Shown in pieces: positions 14,658-21,623 of a DNA stretch of 24,636 nucleotides. This DNA comes from an uncultured Spirochaetia bacterium (GTDB lineage: Bacteria; Spirochaetota; CALGPD01). A model generated the notes under the pieces. The model ran no database searches, had not been told where the DNA came from, and worked only from the letters and a program-made list of their open reading frames with translations. The DNA lies in the NCBI GenBank assembly GCA_937960625.1, contig CALGPD010000282.1, forward strand, positions 1 through 24,636. The letters are read 5' to 3'. Every line of letters starts with the position of its first letter. Within the stretch, counting starts at the first letter, position 1. A program made the position numbers and the translations under genes.

Positions 14658-14667
14658 TACTTAAGTA
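14658..14667. promoter_or_regulatory. Palindrome TACTTAAGTA upstream of the LuxR-type gene
   Basis: A perfect 10-bp palindrome, 64 bases before the regulator start, inside the 168-bp gap between the regulator and obgE. LuxR-type dimers bind palindromes, so autoregulation is possible. This rests on position alone. Confidence 0.25.
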
Positions 14668-14762
14668 CTAATCAGGAGAAAAAATTGTATTTTTATTAAA
14701 AAATTTGGATAGTTATAAAGAAAATCATTTGACATGAATATTCTATTAAATAGAAAATTAAA

Positions 14763-15755
14763 TCACATTTTAACTTGCTTGTAAATCCGCTCTTTTAATT
14801 CTTTTAAACCGTAACCTGATACACCGCTTATCTTATAAACGTCAATACCGTCACCGAGTTGATTAACAAACTCTTGATATTTCTTCTCAATCTCATCTTC
14901 ACTAAACAAGTCACATTTATTAAGCGCGATTATTCTAGGTTTTTCCGTTAGGTTTTGGCTAAAACTTTCAAGTTCTTTTAATAAAGTGGAGTAAGTTGAT
15001 AAATAATCTTCATCGTATATATCAATAATGAAAACGAGCATGCCCGTTCTTTCAATGTGCTTTAAAAAACGTATGCCAAGCCCTGCGCCTGTGTGCGCTC
15101 CTTCAATCAATCCCGGAATATCTGCCAAAATGAACTGTCTTAATTCATCCATGTGTACAACTCCCAGATTGGGAAAAAGCGTTGTAAACGGATATGCAGC
15201 TATTTTGGGATGCGCTCGGCTTAAACTAGCAAGAAGCGTTGATTTGCCGGCGTTTGGAAAACCCACCAACCCCGCATCAGCTATGAGTTTAAGTTCAAGT
15301 TTTACGTTAAACTCTTCGCCTTCTTTTCCGGGCTGTGACATTTTTGGAGCTTGATTGGTTGAAGATTTGAAAAAAGCGTTTCCTCTTCCGCCCATGCCGC
15401 CGTTTGCAATAATAAAAGAATCGCCGGGTTTGGATAAATCGCAGATTAGAGTATCAGTGTCAATGTTTTTACACATTGTCCCTACCGGAACTTTGATTAT
15501 TAAATCTTCAGCGTGGTTACCGGTTTTGTTTCTTCCCTGCCCCGGATTGCCGTTTTTTGCCTGAAATTTTCGAATGCTTTTTAATGAAACAAGTGAAGCA
15601 AGATTTTTCTGGGCAGCGAGTATAACATCACCGCCTTTACCCCCGTCGCCACCGTCCGGGCCGCCTTTGGGGATAAACTTTTCTCTACGGAATGAAACAC
15701 AACCTGAGCCGCCGTTCCCTGCTTTTACGTAGAACGAAACCTCATCTACAAACAT
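14763..15755 (-). CDS. obgE: Obg GTPase, large-subunit assembly factor
   Basis: An essential GTPase that monitors maturation of the 50S subunit and links it to stress and growth. Residues 1-158 are the glycine-rich Obg domain (KAGNGGSGCVSFRREKF, GGPDGGDGGKGGDVIL). Residues 159-330 are the G domain: G1 GFPNAGKS (165-172), G3 DIPGL (212-216), G4 NKCD (279-282) and the G5 region SGVSGYG. At 330 residues it stops right after the G domain and lacks the C-terminal extension found in many Gram-positive and some other forms. The ATG has no ribosome site of its own and begins 12 bases after the rpmA stop, so it is probably translated by coupling. It is the last gene of rplU - prp - rpmA - obgE. Confidence 0.97.
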   Translation of the reverse strand: MFVDEVSFYVKAGNGGSGCVSFRREKFIPKGGPDGGDGGKGGDVILAAQKNLASLVSLKSIRKFQAKNGNPGQGRNKTGNHAEDLIIKVPVGTMCKNIDTDTLICDLSKPGDSFIIANGGMGGRGNAFFKSSTNQAPKMSQPGKEGEEFNVKLELKLIADAGLVGFPNAGKSTLLASLSRAHPKIAAYPFTTLFPNLGVVHMDELRQFILADIPGLIEGAHTGAGLGIRFLKHIERTGMLVFIIDIYDEDYLSTYSTLLKELESFSQNLTEKPRIIALNKCDLFSEDEIEKKYQEFVNQLGDGIDVYKISGVSGYGLKELKERIYKQVKM

Positions 15756-15767
15756 GTGAGTATTTTA

Positions 15768-16022
15768 CTATACGGGGTAAACGCTAATTTGCCGTTTAGT
15801 TCCGCGAAATGATTCAAATTCAACTCTTCCTGGGATTTTTGCGTAAAGAGTATCGTCTTTACCTTTACCAACGTTTTTTCCCGGGAAAAATTTAGTTCCT
15901 CTTTGACGTACTAATATTGAACCGCCTGAAACTATCTGTCCGGCAAACTTTTTTACACCTAAACGTTTTGACTTGGAATCCCGTCCGTTCTTGGACGACC
16001 CGCCGCCTTTCTTATGTGCCAT
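15768..16022 (-). CDS. rpmA: Ribosomal protein L27
   Basis: This 50S protein has an N-terminus that reaches towards the peptidyl transferase centre. The 84 residues begin MAHKKGGGSSKNGRDSKSKR, the mature form of the N-terminus, with no cleavable extension ahead of it. The family core follows (GVKKFAGQIV, ILVRQRGTKFFPGKNVG, GKDDTLYAKIPGRVEF). GAGG seven bases upstream fixes the start at 16022, four bases after prp. In Firmicutes L27 carries a short extension ending in a phenylalanine-rich site cut by Prp; this protein has none although a Prp-like gene is its direct neighbour. Confidence 0.97.
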   Translation of the reverse strand: MAHKKGGGSSKNGRDSKSKRLGVKKFAGQIVSGGSILVRQRGTKFFPGKNVGKGKDDTLYAKIPGRVEFESFRGTKRQISVYPV

Positions 16023-16026
16023 AATA

Positions 16027-16365
16027 TTACCTCAAAATTTCTATTTTTAAGTTTTCTGGAAACTGTTCTTCCAAATTTTTTAAAGAAATTATAAGCGTAT
16101 TTAATAATGCTTTTGTTTCTTTATTTTCAGGACTACCAATTTTGCAATCAAGCAGTCCGCTTTCTTTTGTTTCTATATTAGGGTTAGCGTTAGTAACGTA
16201 TTTAAGCCCTACTATAACTCCTTGTACAAGTGTGCTTACTCCTGCACAAAGTATATCATTTCCTTTAGTTGCTTTCCTGCCTTTAAGCCCAATACCGCCA
16301 TGACCTTCTACGGTAAATGAGGTAACTTCCCCATTTTTTCCGTATTCAAAAACGGCTTTAATCAT
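16027..16365 (-). CDS. Prp-like cysteine protease (ribosomal-processing protease family)
   Basis: A 112-residue member of the Prp (YsxB) family, which in Staphylococcus trims the N-terminal extension of L27. The catalytic pair is kept: His22 in VEGHGGIG and Cys40 in GNDILCAGVSTLVQG. The spacing between them is about six residues longer than the usual H-A-x-Y-A-x-x-G-x-D-x-V-C form as I remember it (GLKGRKATKG inserted). Its start codon overlaps the rplU stop as TAATG, and rpmA begins four bases after its stop. Because L27 here lacks the extension, its substrate is unclear. I recall the same arrangement in spirochaetes such as Treponema and Borrelia. Confidence 0.88.
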   Translation of the reverse strand: MIKAVFEYGKNGEVTSFTVEGHGGIGLKGRKATKGNDILCAGVSTLVQGVIVGLKYVTNANPNIETKESGLLDCKIGSPENKETKALLNTLIISLKNLEEQFPENLKIEILR

Positions 16366-16682
16366 TATCCGGCAATTTCTATCTTTTTAATTTCAAGTTT
16401 ATCGTATTTCTGTCTGTGACCTTGTTTTTTTCTATAACCTTGACGTCTTTTGAATTTAAAAACAACGATTTTTTTTCCTTTTTCTTCGGATAAAACCTTG
16501 CATTTAACTTTAGCGCCTTTAACAAAAGGTTGTCCTACTAATATATCTTTACCTGTATTGCAAAGTAATACTGAATCAAAATCTATATTCTTACCCGGTT
16601 CAGTTCCTGTTTTATCAACGAGTATAGTATCGCCTTCTTCTACTTTATATTGTGAGTTTTTTATTTCCACTATAGCGTACAT
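16365..16682 (-). CDS. rplU: Ribosomal protein L21
   Basis: A 50S protein of 105 residues that binds 23S rRNA. The chain has the family opening MYAIVEIKNSQYKVEEGDTI, the basic loop KIVVFKFKRRQGYRKKQGHR, and the close QKYDKLEIKKIEIAG. GAGG nine bases before the ATG marks the start. It is the first gene of the rplU - prp - rpmA - obgE operon, with a candidate promoter at 16725-16753. Confidence 0.97.
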   Translation of the reverse strand: MYAIVEIKNSQYKVEEGDTILVDKTGTEPGKNIDFDSVLLCNTGKDILVGQPFVKGAKVKCKVLSEEKGKKIVVFKFKRRQGYRKKQGHRQKYDKLEIKKIEIAG

Positions 16683-16724
16683 TTTATTAAACCTCTTTTA
16701 TTATACCTGTATATTTGAGAAAAA

Positions 16725-16753
16725 AATTTAAATATATTTATGCATACAGTCAA
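16725..16753 (-). promoter_or_regulatory. Promoter of the rplU operon
   Basis: On the minus strand TTGACT (16753-16748), a 17-base spacer and TAAATT (16730-16725). The start would fall near 16717, giving a leader of about 35 bases to the rplU ATG. A second -10-like TATAAT at 16705-16700 lacks a good -35. Confidence 0.5.
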
Positions 16754-16824
16754 CAAAATAATTGATTAAATAACTTATATTTATAAAAATTTAGGAAAAT
16801 TAAAACGAATCCTGATTCTTCAAA

Positions 16825-18267
16825 TTAATAAGGCATAGAAAATAAATCCGGTTCACTTTCAAGCTGTTCTTTGTAAAAGTTTTTATCTACATCGATTTTA
16901 TAATCGCCGCAAAAACACGCAGAGCAAAAATCTTGAGTTTTTAAACCGGAACATTCAAACATTCCCTCATAAGAAAGATAACGTATGGAATCTACACCGA
17001 GATAACGGGCAAGTTCGTCAATTTTTAGGTTGTTTGCTATGAGTTCTTTTTTCTGTGCAAAGTCAATTCCAAAAAAACATGGAAATTTAATAGGCGGTGA
17101 GCTAATTCTGAAATGAACTTCTTTAACACCAACTTTACGCAGTTCTTTAACGATTTTTTTACTCGTTGTCCCTCTTACAAGTGAGTCATCAATCACAACA
17201 ACGCGTTTACCATGTAATATTTGTTTTACCGGGCTGAATTTTATTTTCACACCGAAGTGCCTGATTTTTTGTTCCGGTTCAATAAAAGTCCGGCCAATGT
17301 AATGGCTTCTTATTAAACCTTCTTCAAAAGGCAGTCCGCTTTCTTTTGCATAACCCATTGCTGCCATACGCCCTGAATCCGGTACAGCGATTACAATGTC
17401 AGCTTCAACATCGTCTTCCCGTGCTATCTGCCGTCCCAACTCTTCACGGAATTCATATACACAGTTATTAAACACAACGCTGGAGGGTTTGGCAAAATAG
17501 ATAAGTTCAAAAATACACTGTGCTTGTTTAAAATCTCCCAACTCTTTAAAAGGCCAGTATTGTGTCATGCCTTTTTCAGTAATAACGAGCATTTCACCGG
17601 GTTCAATATCCCGGATATACTCTGCATCAATAACGTCAAACGCGCATGTTTCTGAAGCAACAACATGCCCGCCGTCTAAATAGCCCAATGACAAAGGCCT
17701 GAAACCGTTTGGGTCACGGATTGCTATTAACATGTTTTTTTTCATCATCACTAGGGAGAACGCGCCTTCAAGCTGAACAACGCTTTCTTTAACAGCTTCA
17801 ACAAGGTCTTCTTTTTTTGACCTTGCGATAAGGTGAGTTAAAACCTCTGAATCGCTTGTTGATTGAAACAGGCTGCCTTCATGTTCAAGCCTGTCTCTTA
17901 TGTGTTTTGAGTTTGTAATATTTCCATTGTGTGCTATTGCAATTGTTCCACGGTATGAACCGCTTACAATAGGTTGAGCATTTATTAGGGTAGTTTTACC
18001 CGTTGTCGAATACCTAACATGGCCGATTGCGATTTCGCCTTTGAGTTTTTTTATCTTTTCTTCATCAAAGAAATCCGTTACAAGCCCTAGGCCTACAAAT
18101 TTTCTTACATGCACAGTGTCTGAACATACAATGCCCGATGATTCCTGTCCCCTGTGTTGTAAACCGTATAAACCGAGATAGGTCATATTTGCGGCTTCAT
18201 CATGGCCGAAAATTCCAAATATCCCGCATTCTTCTTTTGGCTTATCGCTTTTTGTTTCGTTTGTCAT
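16825..18267 (-). CDS. purF: Amidophosphoribosyltransferase, Fe-S (Gram-positive type)
   Basis: It makes 5-phosphoribosylamine from PRPP and glutamine, the first committed step of purine synthesis. The catalytic Cys14 follows a 13-residue leader (MTNETKSDKPKEE) that would be removed to expose it, as in Bacillus. The glutaminase part (14-250) has CGIFGI and LQHRGQESSGI. The PRPP loop is VVVIDDSLVRGTTS (356-369). Four cysteines match the Bacillus [4Fe-4S] ligands: Cys251, Cys397, Cys448 and Cys451 (FCSAC). So this is the iron-sulphur, leader-bearing type and not the E. coli type. The start at 18267 has AGGA upstream. It lies 18 bases after purL. Confidence 0.97.
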   Translation of the reverse strand: MTNETKSDKPKEECGIFGIFGHDEAANMTYLGLYGLQHRGQESSGIVCSDTVHVRKFVGLGLVTDFFDEEKIKKLKGEIAIGHVRYSTTGKTTLINAQPIVSGSYRGTIAIAHNGNITNSKHIRDRLEHEGSLFQSTSDSEVLTHLIARSKKEDLVEAVKESVVQLEGAFSLVMMKKNMLIAIRDPNGFRPLSLGYLDGGHVVASETCAFDVIDAEYIRDIEPGEMLVITEKGMTQYWPFKELGDFKQAQCIFELIYFAKPSSVVFNNCVYEFREELGRQIAREDDVEADIVIAVPDSGRMAAMGYAKESGLPFEEGLIRSHYIGRTFIEPEQKIRHFGVKIKFSPVKQILHGKRVVVIDDSLVRGTTSKKIVKELRKVGVKEVHFRISSPPIKFPCFFGIDFAQKKELIANNLKIDELARYLGVDSIRYLSYEGMFECSGLKTQDFCSACFCGDYKIDVDKNFYKEQLESEPDLFSMPY

Positions 18268-18285
18268 AAAACTTTCCTAATAAAG

Positions 18286-20517
18286 TTATTTTAACAAATT
18301 TAGTATAGTATTTTCATATACTTCAAATACAGTTGAAATATCTATATTAATACCAGGGCCTTTTATAGTATCCTCAATGGTTACCCCTAAATTAAAATAC
18401 GGAATCGAGAATTTTTCAAGAATAGTTTTTATTTCTTTCTCATGTTTTTGCTCAAAAGATATTAACGCTCTTCCCGGGGTTTCAGCAAAGAGAAAATATT
18501 GGTCATTGATATTTGTTCTATTATTAAATTTAATTCCAACATTATTATATAAACAAGATTTTATAAGTGAAATGATTAATCCGCCTTCACTTAAATCCGT
18601 TGCGCTTTGCAGTAATGTTTTATTTAATAATTCAAGCAGCGAATTAATAAGATTAAGTTCATGCTCAAGATTAACTTTAGGGCAGTTATTTCCAAGCTGG
18701 TTATAAACAACGTGTAAATATTCCGTACCGGATAATTCTTCCTCTGTATTCCCTAATAGATATACAATATGGCCTTTTTGCTTAAAATCACGGGAAACAC
18801 TTTTTTTGTAATCGTCTATTACACCTATCATGCCTATTGTAGGAGTAGGGTAAATAGCGCCGATAACCGAAGTTTCATTATATAATGAAGCATTGCCCCC
18901 GGTAACAGGCGTGTTTAATTTAGTACAAGCGTCTTTCATGCCTCTTATGCTTTCGGCAATCTGATAATATATATCGCTTTTTTCTGGATTACCGAAATTA
19001 AGGTTATTCGTTATTGCTAAAGGTTTTGCGCCCGTGCATGCAATATTTCTTGCTGCTTCACACACCGCCATTGCTGCTCCGTTGTATGGGTCGAGGTAAC
19101 AATATCTGCCTGAACAATCCGTTGTCATTGAAATTCCTTTTTGGGTTCCCTTAACGCGTATAACAGCTGCTCCTGACCTTCCGGGTTTTATTACCGTATT
19201 AGTTTGTACCTGATGGTCATATTGTTCGTAAATCCAGCGTTTAGAAGCAATGTTTTCAGACTTTATAAGTTTTAAAACGTGTTCATTGAAATTATTAATA
19301 TTTTCATCTATATCTACAGGTTTTAATTCGTCTAAGTATGAAGAACGTATTACTTCACGTTTGTATTGCGGAACATCCTCAATTACAGCGGAAATAGGCA
19401 AATCAACAACCGTTTCTCCGTGTTCAAAAACCTTAAAGTGGTCTCCTTCTACAACCTCACCCACTACAGTGCTGTATAATTCCCATTTATCTAATACTTT
19501 AATAGCATCGTTAATTTTTTCAGGTTTTACAATTGCGAGCATTCTTTCCTGCGATTCTGATAAAAGCATTTCATATGCAGTTAAATCATCTGCGCGTTTA
19601 GGGATATCGTCTAAGTATAAAATAATGCCACAGCCGCCGCGCCCCCCCATCTCGGTTGAAGATGAAGTTAATCCTGCCGCACCCATGTCCTGAATAGCTT
19701 CAACGTGTCCGCCTTGAATTAACTCTATGGTTGCTTCTAATATCAATTTTTCAGTAAAAGGGTCACCAACTTGAACAGCGCTTCTTTGCTCTTTGTCCTG
19801 ATCAAGTTCGGCAGACGCAAATGATGCTCCATGCACACCGTCTCTTCCCGTTGTGTTTCCATAATATAAAAGTTTATACCCTGGTTTTGAAGCAACTGCC
19901 GTAGTAATGTATTTATGTTCAACAAGCCCAACACACATTGCGTTAACCAAAACGTTTTCCTGATATTGCTTATCGAAATATACTTCTCCGGCAACCGTCG
20001 GCACTCCTACACAATTTCCATATCCAGCAATACCGGCAACAACACCGTCAAATAAATGTTTTGTCCGTTCATTATCGAGTTTACCGAAACGTAAACTGTC
20101 AAGTAAAGCAACCGGCCTTGCCCCCATTGTAAAAATATCACGTAGTATTCCGCCGACACCGGTAGCAGCGCCTTGATAGGGTTCAACTGCGGAAGGGTGG
20201 TTATGGCTTTCTATTTTAAAAACACAAGCCAGCCCGTCTCCGATATCAACAATACCCGCATTTTCCCCTGGCCCCACTAATATTTGTTCGCCTTGTGTGG
20301 GAAGGGTTTTAATCAATGGTTTTGAGTTTTTATATGCGCAGTGTTCACTCCACATAACGGAGAAAATTCCTAACTCGTTAATATTAGGCTCTCTGCCTAT
20401 CAGCTCTTTGATTTTTTCATATTCTTCTGGTTTAAGGTTGTGTTCTTTTACGATTTCCGGGGTAATTTTAACGTGTTTCACTCTTTGGTTATCCGTCTCT
20501 GCGTTTTGATGAATCAA
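18286..20517 (-). CDS. purL: Phosphoribosylformylglycinamidine synthase, small PurL subunit
   Basis: This is the ATP-dependent part of FGAM synthase, step four of purine synthesis. At 743 residues it is the small form, which needs separate PurS and PurQ; neither is in the window. Visible are the catalytic-site histidine region MWSEHCAYKNSK (His59), IESHNHPSAVEPYQGAATG (102-120) and the second half repeat with TDCSGRYCYLDPYNGA. Start choice is uncertain: TTG at 20517 has only GGGA about 12 bases upstream. GTG at 20481 would begin the protein at VKHVKITPEIVKEHN, where most relatives start, but it also lacks a clear ribosome site. It is followed by purF with an 18-base gap. Confidence 0.95.
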   Translation of the reverse strand: MIHQNAETDNQRVKHVKITPEIVKEHNLKPEEYEKIKELIGREPNINELGIFSVMWSEHCAYKNSKPLIKTLPTQGEQILVGPGENAGIVDIGDGLACVFKIESHNHPSAVEPYQGAATGVGGILRDIFTMGARPVALLDSLRFGKLDNERTKHLFDGVVAGIAGYGNCVGVPTVAGEVYFDKQYQENVLVNAMCVGLVEHKYITTAVASKPGYKLLYYGNTTGRDGVHGASFASAELDQDKEQRSAVQVGDPFTEKLILEATIELIQGGHVEAIQDMGAAGLTSSSTEMGGRGGCGIILYLDDIPKRADDLTAYEMLLSESQERMLAIVKPEKINDAIKVLDKWELYSTVVGEVVEGDHFKVFEHGETVVDLPISAVIEDVPQYKREVIRSSYLDELKPVDIDENINNFNEHVLKLIKSENIASKRWIYEQYDHQVQTNTVIKPGRSGAAVIRVKGTQKGISMTTDCSGRYCYLDPYNGAAMAVCEAARNIACTGAKPLAITNNLNFGNPEKSDIYYQIAESIRGMKDACTKLNTPVTGGNASLYNETSVIGAIYPTPTIGMIGVIDDYKKSVSRDFKQKGHIVYLLGNTEEELSGTEYLHVVYNQLGNNCPKVNLEHELNLINSLLELLNKTLLQSATDLSEGGLIISLIKSCLYNNVGIKFNNRTNINDQYFLFAETPGRALISFEQKHEKEIKTILEKFSIPYFNLGVTIEDTIKGPGINIDISTVFEVYENTILNLLK

Positions 20518-20695
20518 AAATAAAAAAAAATCCCGTTAAAAGCTATGATAAATTTAATTTGTATAATTTTTTGAAATTTTTTTGATATGAACTTGATAAA
20601 CTTGAAGCAACTCAAGATAAATTAAGAACATCTATTATTAAAAACTTAGAACTTAGAAATAATAATCATCTATCCGGTTTTAATTGTATTATTTT

Positions 20696-20711
20696 AATGA
20701 AATTAAGATAG
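20696..20711 (+). repeat. Direct repeat flanking the toxin-antitoxin cassette, left copy
   Basis: The 16-mer AATGAAATTAAGATAG is repeated exactly at 21401-21416, 705 bases away, on the same strand. The pair brackets the DinJ/YafQ module and its promoter. It may be a duplication made on insertion, or an attachment-like site. Confidence 0.6.
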
Positions 20712-20735
20712 ATATTATTATTAGCAATTGTGCTA

Positions 20736-20764
20736 TTGACAACGCGTTTTTTATGGATTAAAAT
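20736..20764 (+). promoter_or_regulatory. Promoter of the DinJ/YafQ module with AACGCGTT in the spacer
   Basis: TTGACA (20736-20741), 17-base spacer, TAAAAT (20759-20764). The palindrome AACGCGTT (20741-20748) begins at the last base of the -35 box, a place where a bound repressor would block transcription. The same TTGACAACGCGTT occurs at the left edge of the window. Confidence 0.6.
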
Positions 20765-20793
20765 TTATTAGTTACATGTTATGAAGTAATAGT

Positions 20794-21051
20794 ATGAAAC
20801 AGGTTAAAATTAATGCGCGCATAAATCAGGACATAAAAGAAAAAGCTGAAAAGATTTTAAGCGATTTAGGTTTAGACGTGTCAAACGCAATCTGTATGTT
20901 TTATAAGCAAATCATATTAAAAAAGGACATTCCTTTTAAAATTAAAATTCCCAGTGAGGGGACTTTAAAAGCAATGGAAGATGCTAAAACAGGTAATAAT
21001 TTACACACTGTTGATAGCATTGAAGAAATGTTTAAAGAATTAAAATCATAA
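20794..21051 (+). CDS. RelB/DinJ-family antitoxin
   Basis: The protein has 85 residues. The N-terminal ribbon-helix-helix is clear: MKQVKINARINQDIKEKAEK, then ILSDLGLDVSNAICMFYKQI. The C-terminal tail (TLKAMEDAKTGNN and IEEMFKELKS) would wrap the toxin. Such antitoxins neutralise a YafQ/RelE-type mRNA interferase and repress their own promoter as a complex. The partner frame begins one base after its stop (21053) but is interrupted by TAA. The promoter with a palindromic site lies 30 bases upstream. The ribosome site is weak. Confidence 0.9.
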   Translation: MKQVKINARINQDIKEKAEKILSDLGLDVSNAICMFYKQIILKKDIPFKIKIPSEGTLKAMEDAKTGNNLHTVDSIEEMFKELKS

Positions 21052-21052
21052 A

Positions 21053-21328
21053 ATGTTTAACTATAAATGGACTTCTAAATTTAAAAAAGACTATAAAAAA
21101 TTAATGAAATAAGGTAAAGATATTTCTCTTTTAGACAATGTAATGAAAATTCTTGTTGAAAAGAATAAATTGGAAATAAAACACGGAGATCATAATCTAA
21201 CGGGAAATTATAAGGGGTATAGAGAGTGTCATGTTGAACCGGATTGGTTGTTGATTTATAAAATTGATATTATAGAAAATAATATTACATTTGTTAGAAC
21301 GGGAACGCATAGTGATTTATTTAAATAA
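21053..21328 (+). pseudogene. YafQ-type mRNA interferase toxin with an in-frame TAA at codon 20
   Basis: Reading from ATG 21053, one base after the antitoxin stop, the frame gives MFNYKWTSKFKKDYKKLMK, then TAA (21110-21112), then GKDISLLDNVMKILVEKNKL and on to the normal end at 21328. The whole length (92 codons) and layout match YafQ. All residues I associate with YafQ catalysis are kept after the stop: His47, His60, Asp64, Trp65, His86 and Phe90 (counting the stop as position 20). So only a single substitution (for example AAA to TAA) kills the gene. Reinitiation at ATG 21143 would lose the first helix. The toxin is probably inactive while the antitoxin is intact. Confidence 0.8.
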
Positions 21329-21400
21329 ACTTTAAGAATTGTTTTTATATTTGAAAATTTTAGATTATAAATCTACCTTCTTTCTTGATAGTATTATATA

Positions 21401-21416
21401 AATGAAATTAAGATAG
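21401..21416 (+). repeat. Direct repeat flanking the toxin-antitoxin cassette, right copy
   Basis: An exact second copy of AATGAAATTAAGATAG (first at 20696-20711). It lies 72 bases after the toxin remnant and about 125 bases before the purA promoter. Confidence 0.6.
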
Positions 21417-21541
21417 TTGTCCGGAATAGCAGAAATAAAAAAGTTTCTTTTTGCATGATTATAATTTTAAGCGGGTATTTTTCTGATAGAATTATTCTTT
21501 TAGAACCTAATTTTATAAATCCTGAATAATGTTAAATTTCC

Positions 21542-21570
21542 TTGACAAAATCTTTCGTTCTTAATATGCT
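21542..21570 (+). promoter_or_regulatory. Promoter of purA
   Basis: TTGACA (21542-21547), 17-base spacer, TATGCT (21565-21570). The predicted start is near 21577, leaving a leader of about 47 bases before the purA ATG. Confidence 0.6.
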
Positions 21571-21576
21571 TATGCG

Positions 21577-21602
21577 GCTTTAGATTTTTTCTAAAATAAA
21601 GC
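21577..21602 (+). other. Hairpin in the purA leader
   Basis: Two pairings are possible: GCTTTA (21577-21582) with TAAAGC (21597-21602), or the inner TTTAGA (21579-21584) with TCTAAA (21590-21595) around a T-rich loop. It lies at the very 5' end of the predicted transcript. It is AT-rich and weak, so a stabilising 5' hairpin is more likely than a switch. Confidence 0.3.
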
Positions 21603-21623
21603 ACTTATTTTCAAGGAGAACTT

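Larger units (their letters stand above)
20518..20793. other. Intergenic region between divergent purL and the DinJ-type gene
   Basis: 276 AT-rich bases. It contains the left 16-bp direct repeat (20696-20711) and the rightward promoter at 20736-20764. A purL promoter must also lie here, but no convincing box was found. No small gene or RNA was recognised. Confidence 0.5.
21329..21623. other. Intergenic region before purA
   Basis: 295 bases. It contains the right 16-bp direct repeat (21401-21416), the purA promoter (21542-21570) and a hairpin in the purA leader (21577-21602). No small gene or known riboswitch was recognised. Confidence 0.5.

Noticed and set aside
15028..15564. Long plus-strand frames opposite obgE
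   Set aside because: They are antisense shadows of the glycine-rich Obg domain and the G domain.
16801..16824. Weak stem (GAATC-AG-GATTC then TTTT) after purF as a terminator
   Set aside because: Five base pairs with a two-base loop are not a credible terminator.
11910..21112. Reassignment of TAA as a sense codon, suggested by two in-frame TAA
   Set aside because: Conserved genes such as ruvA, purA and the AmrS-type gene end in TAA at the expected family length. The two cases lie in toxin-antitoxin loci, which decay easily.
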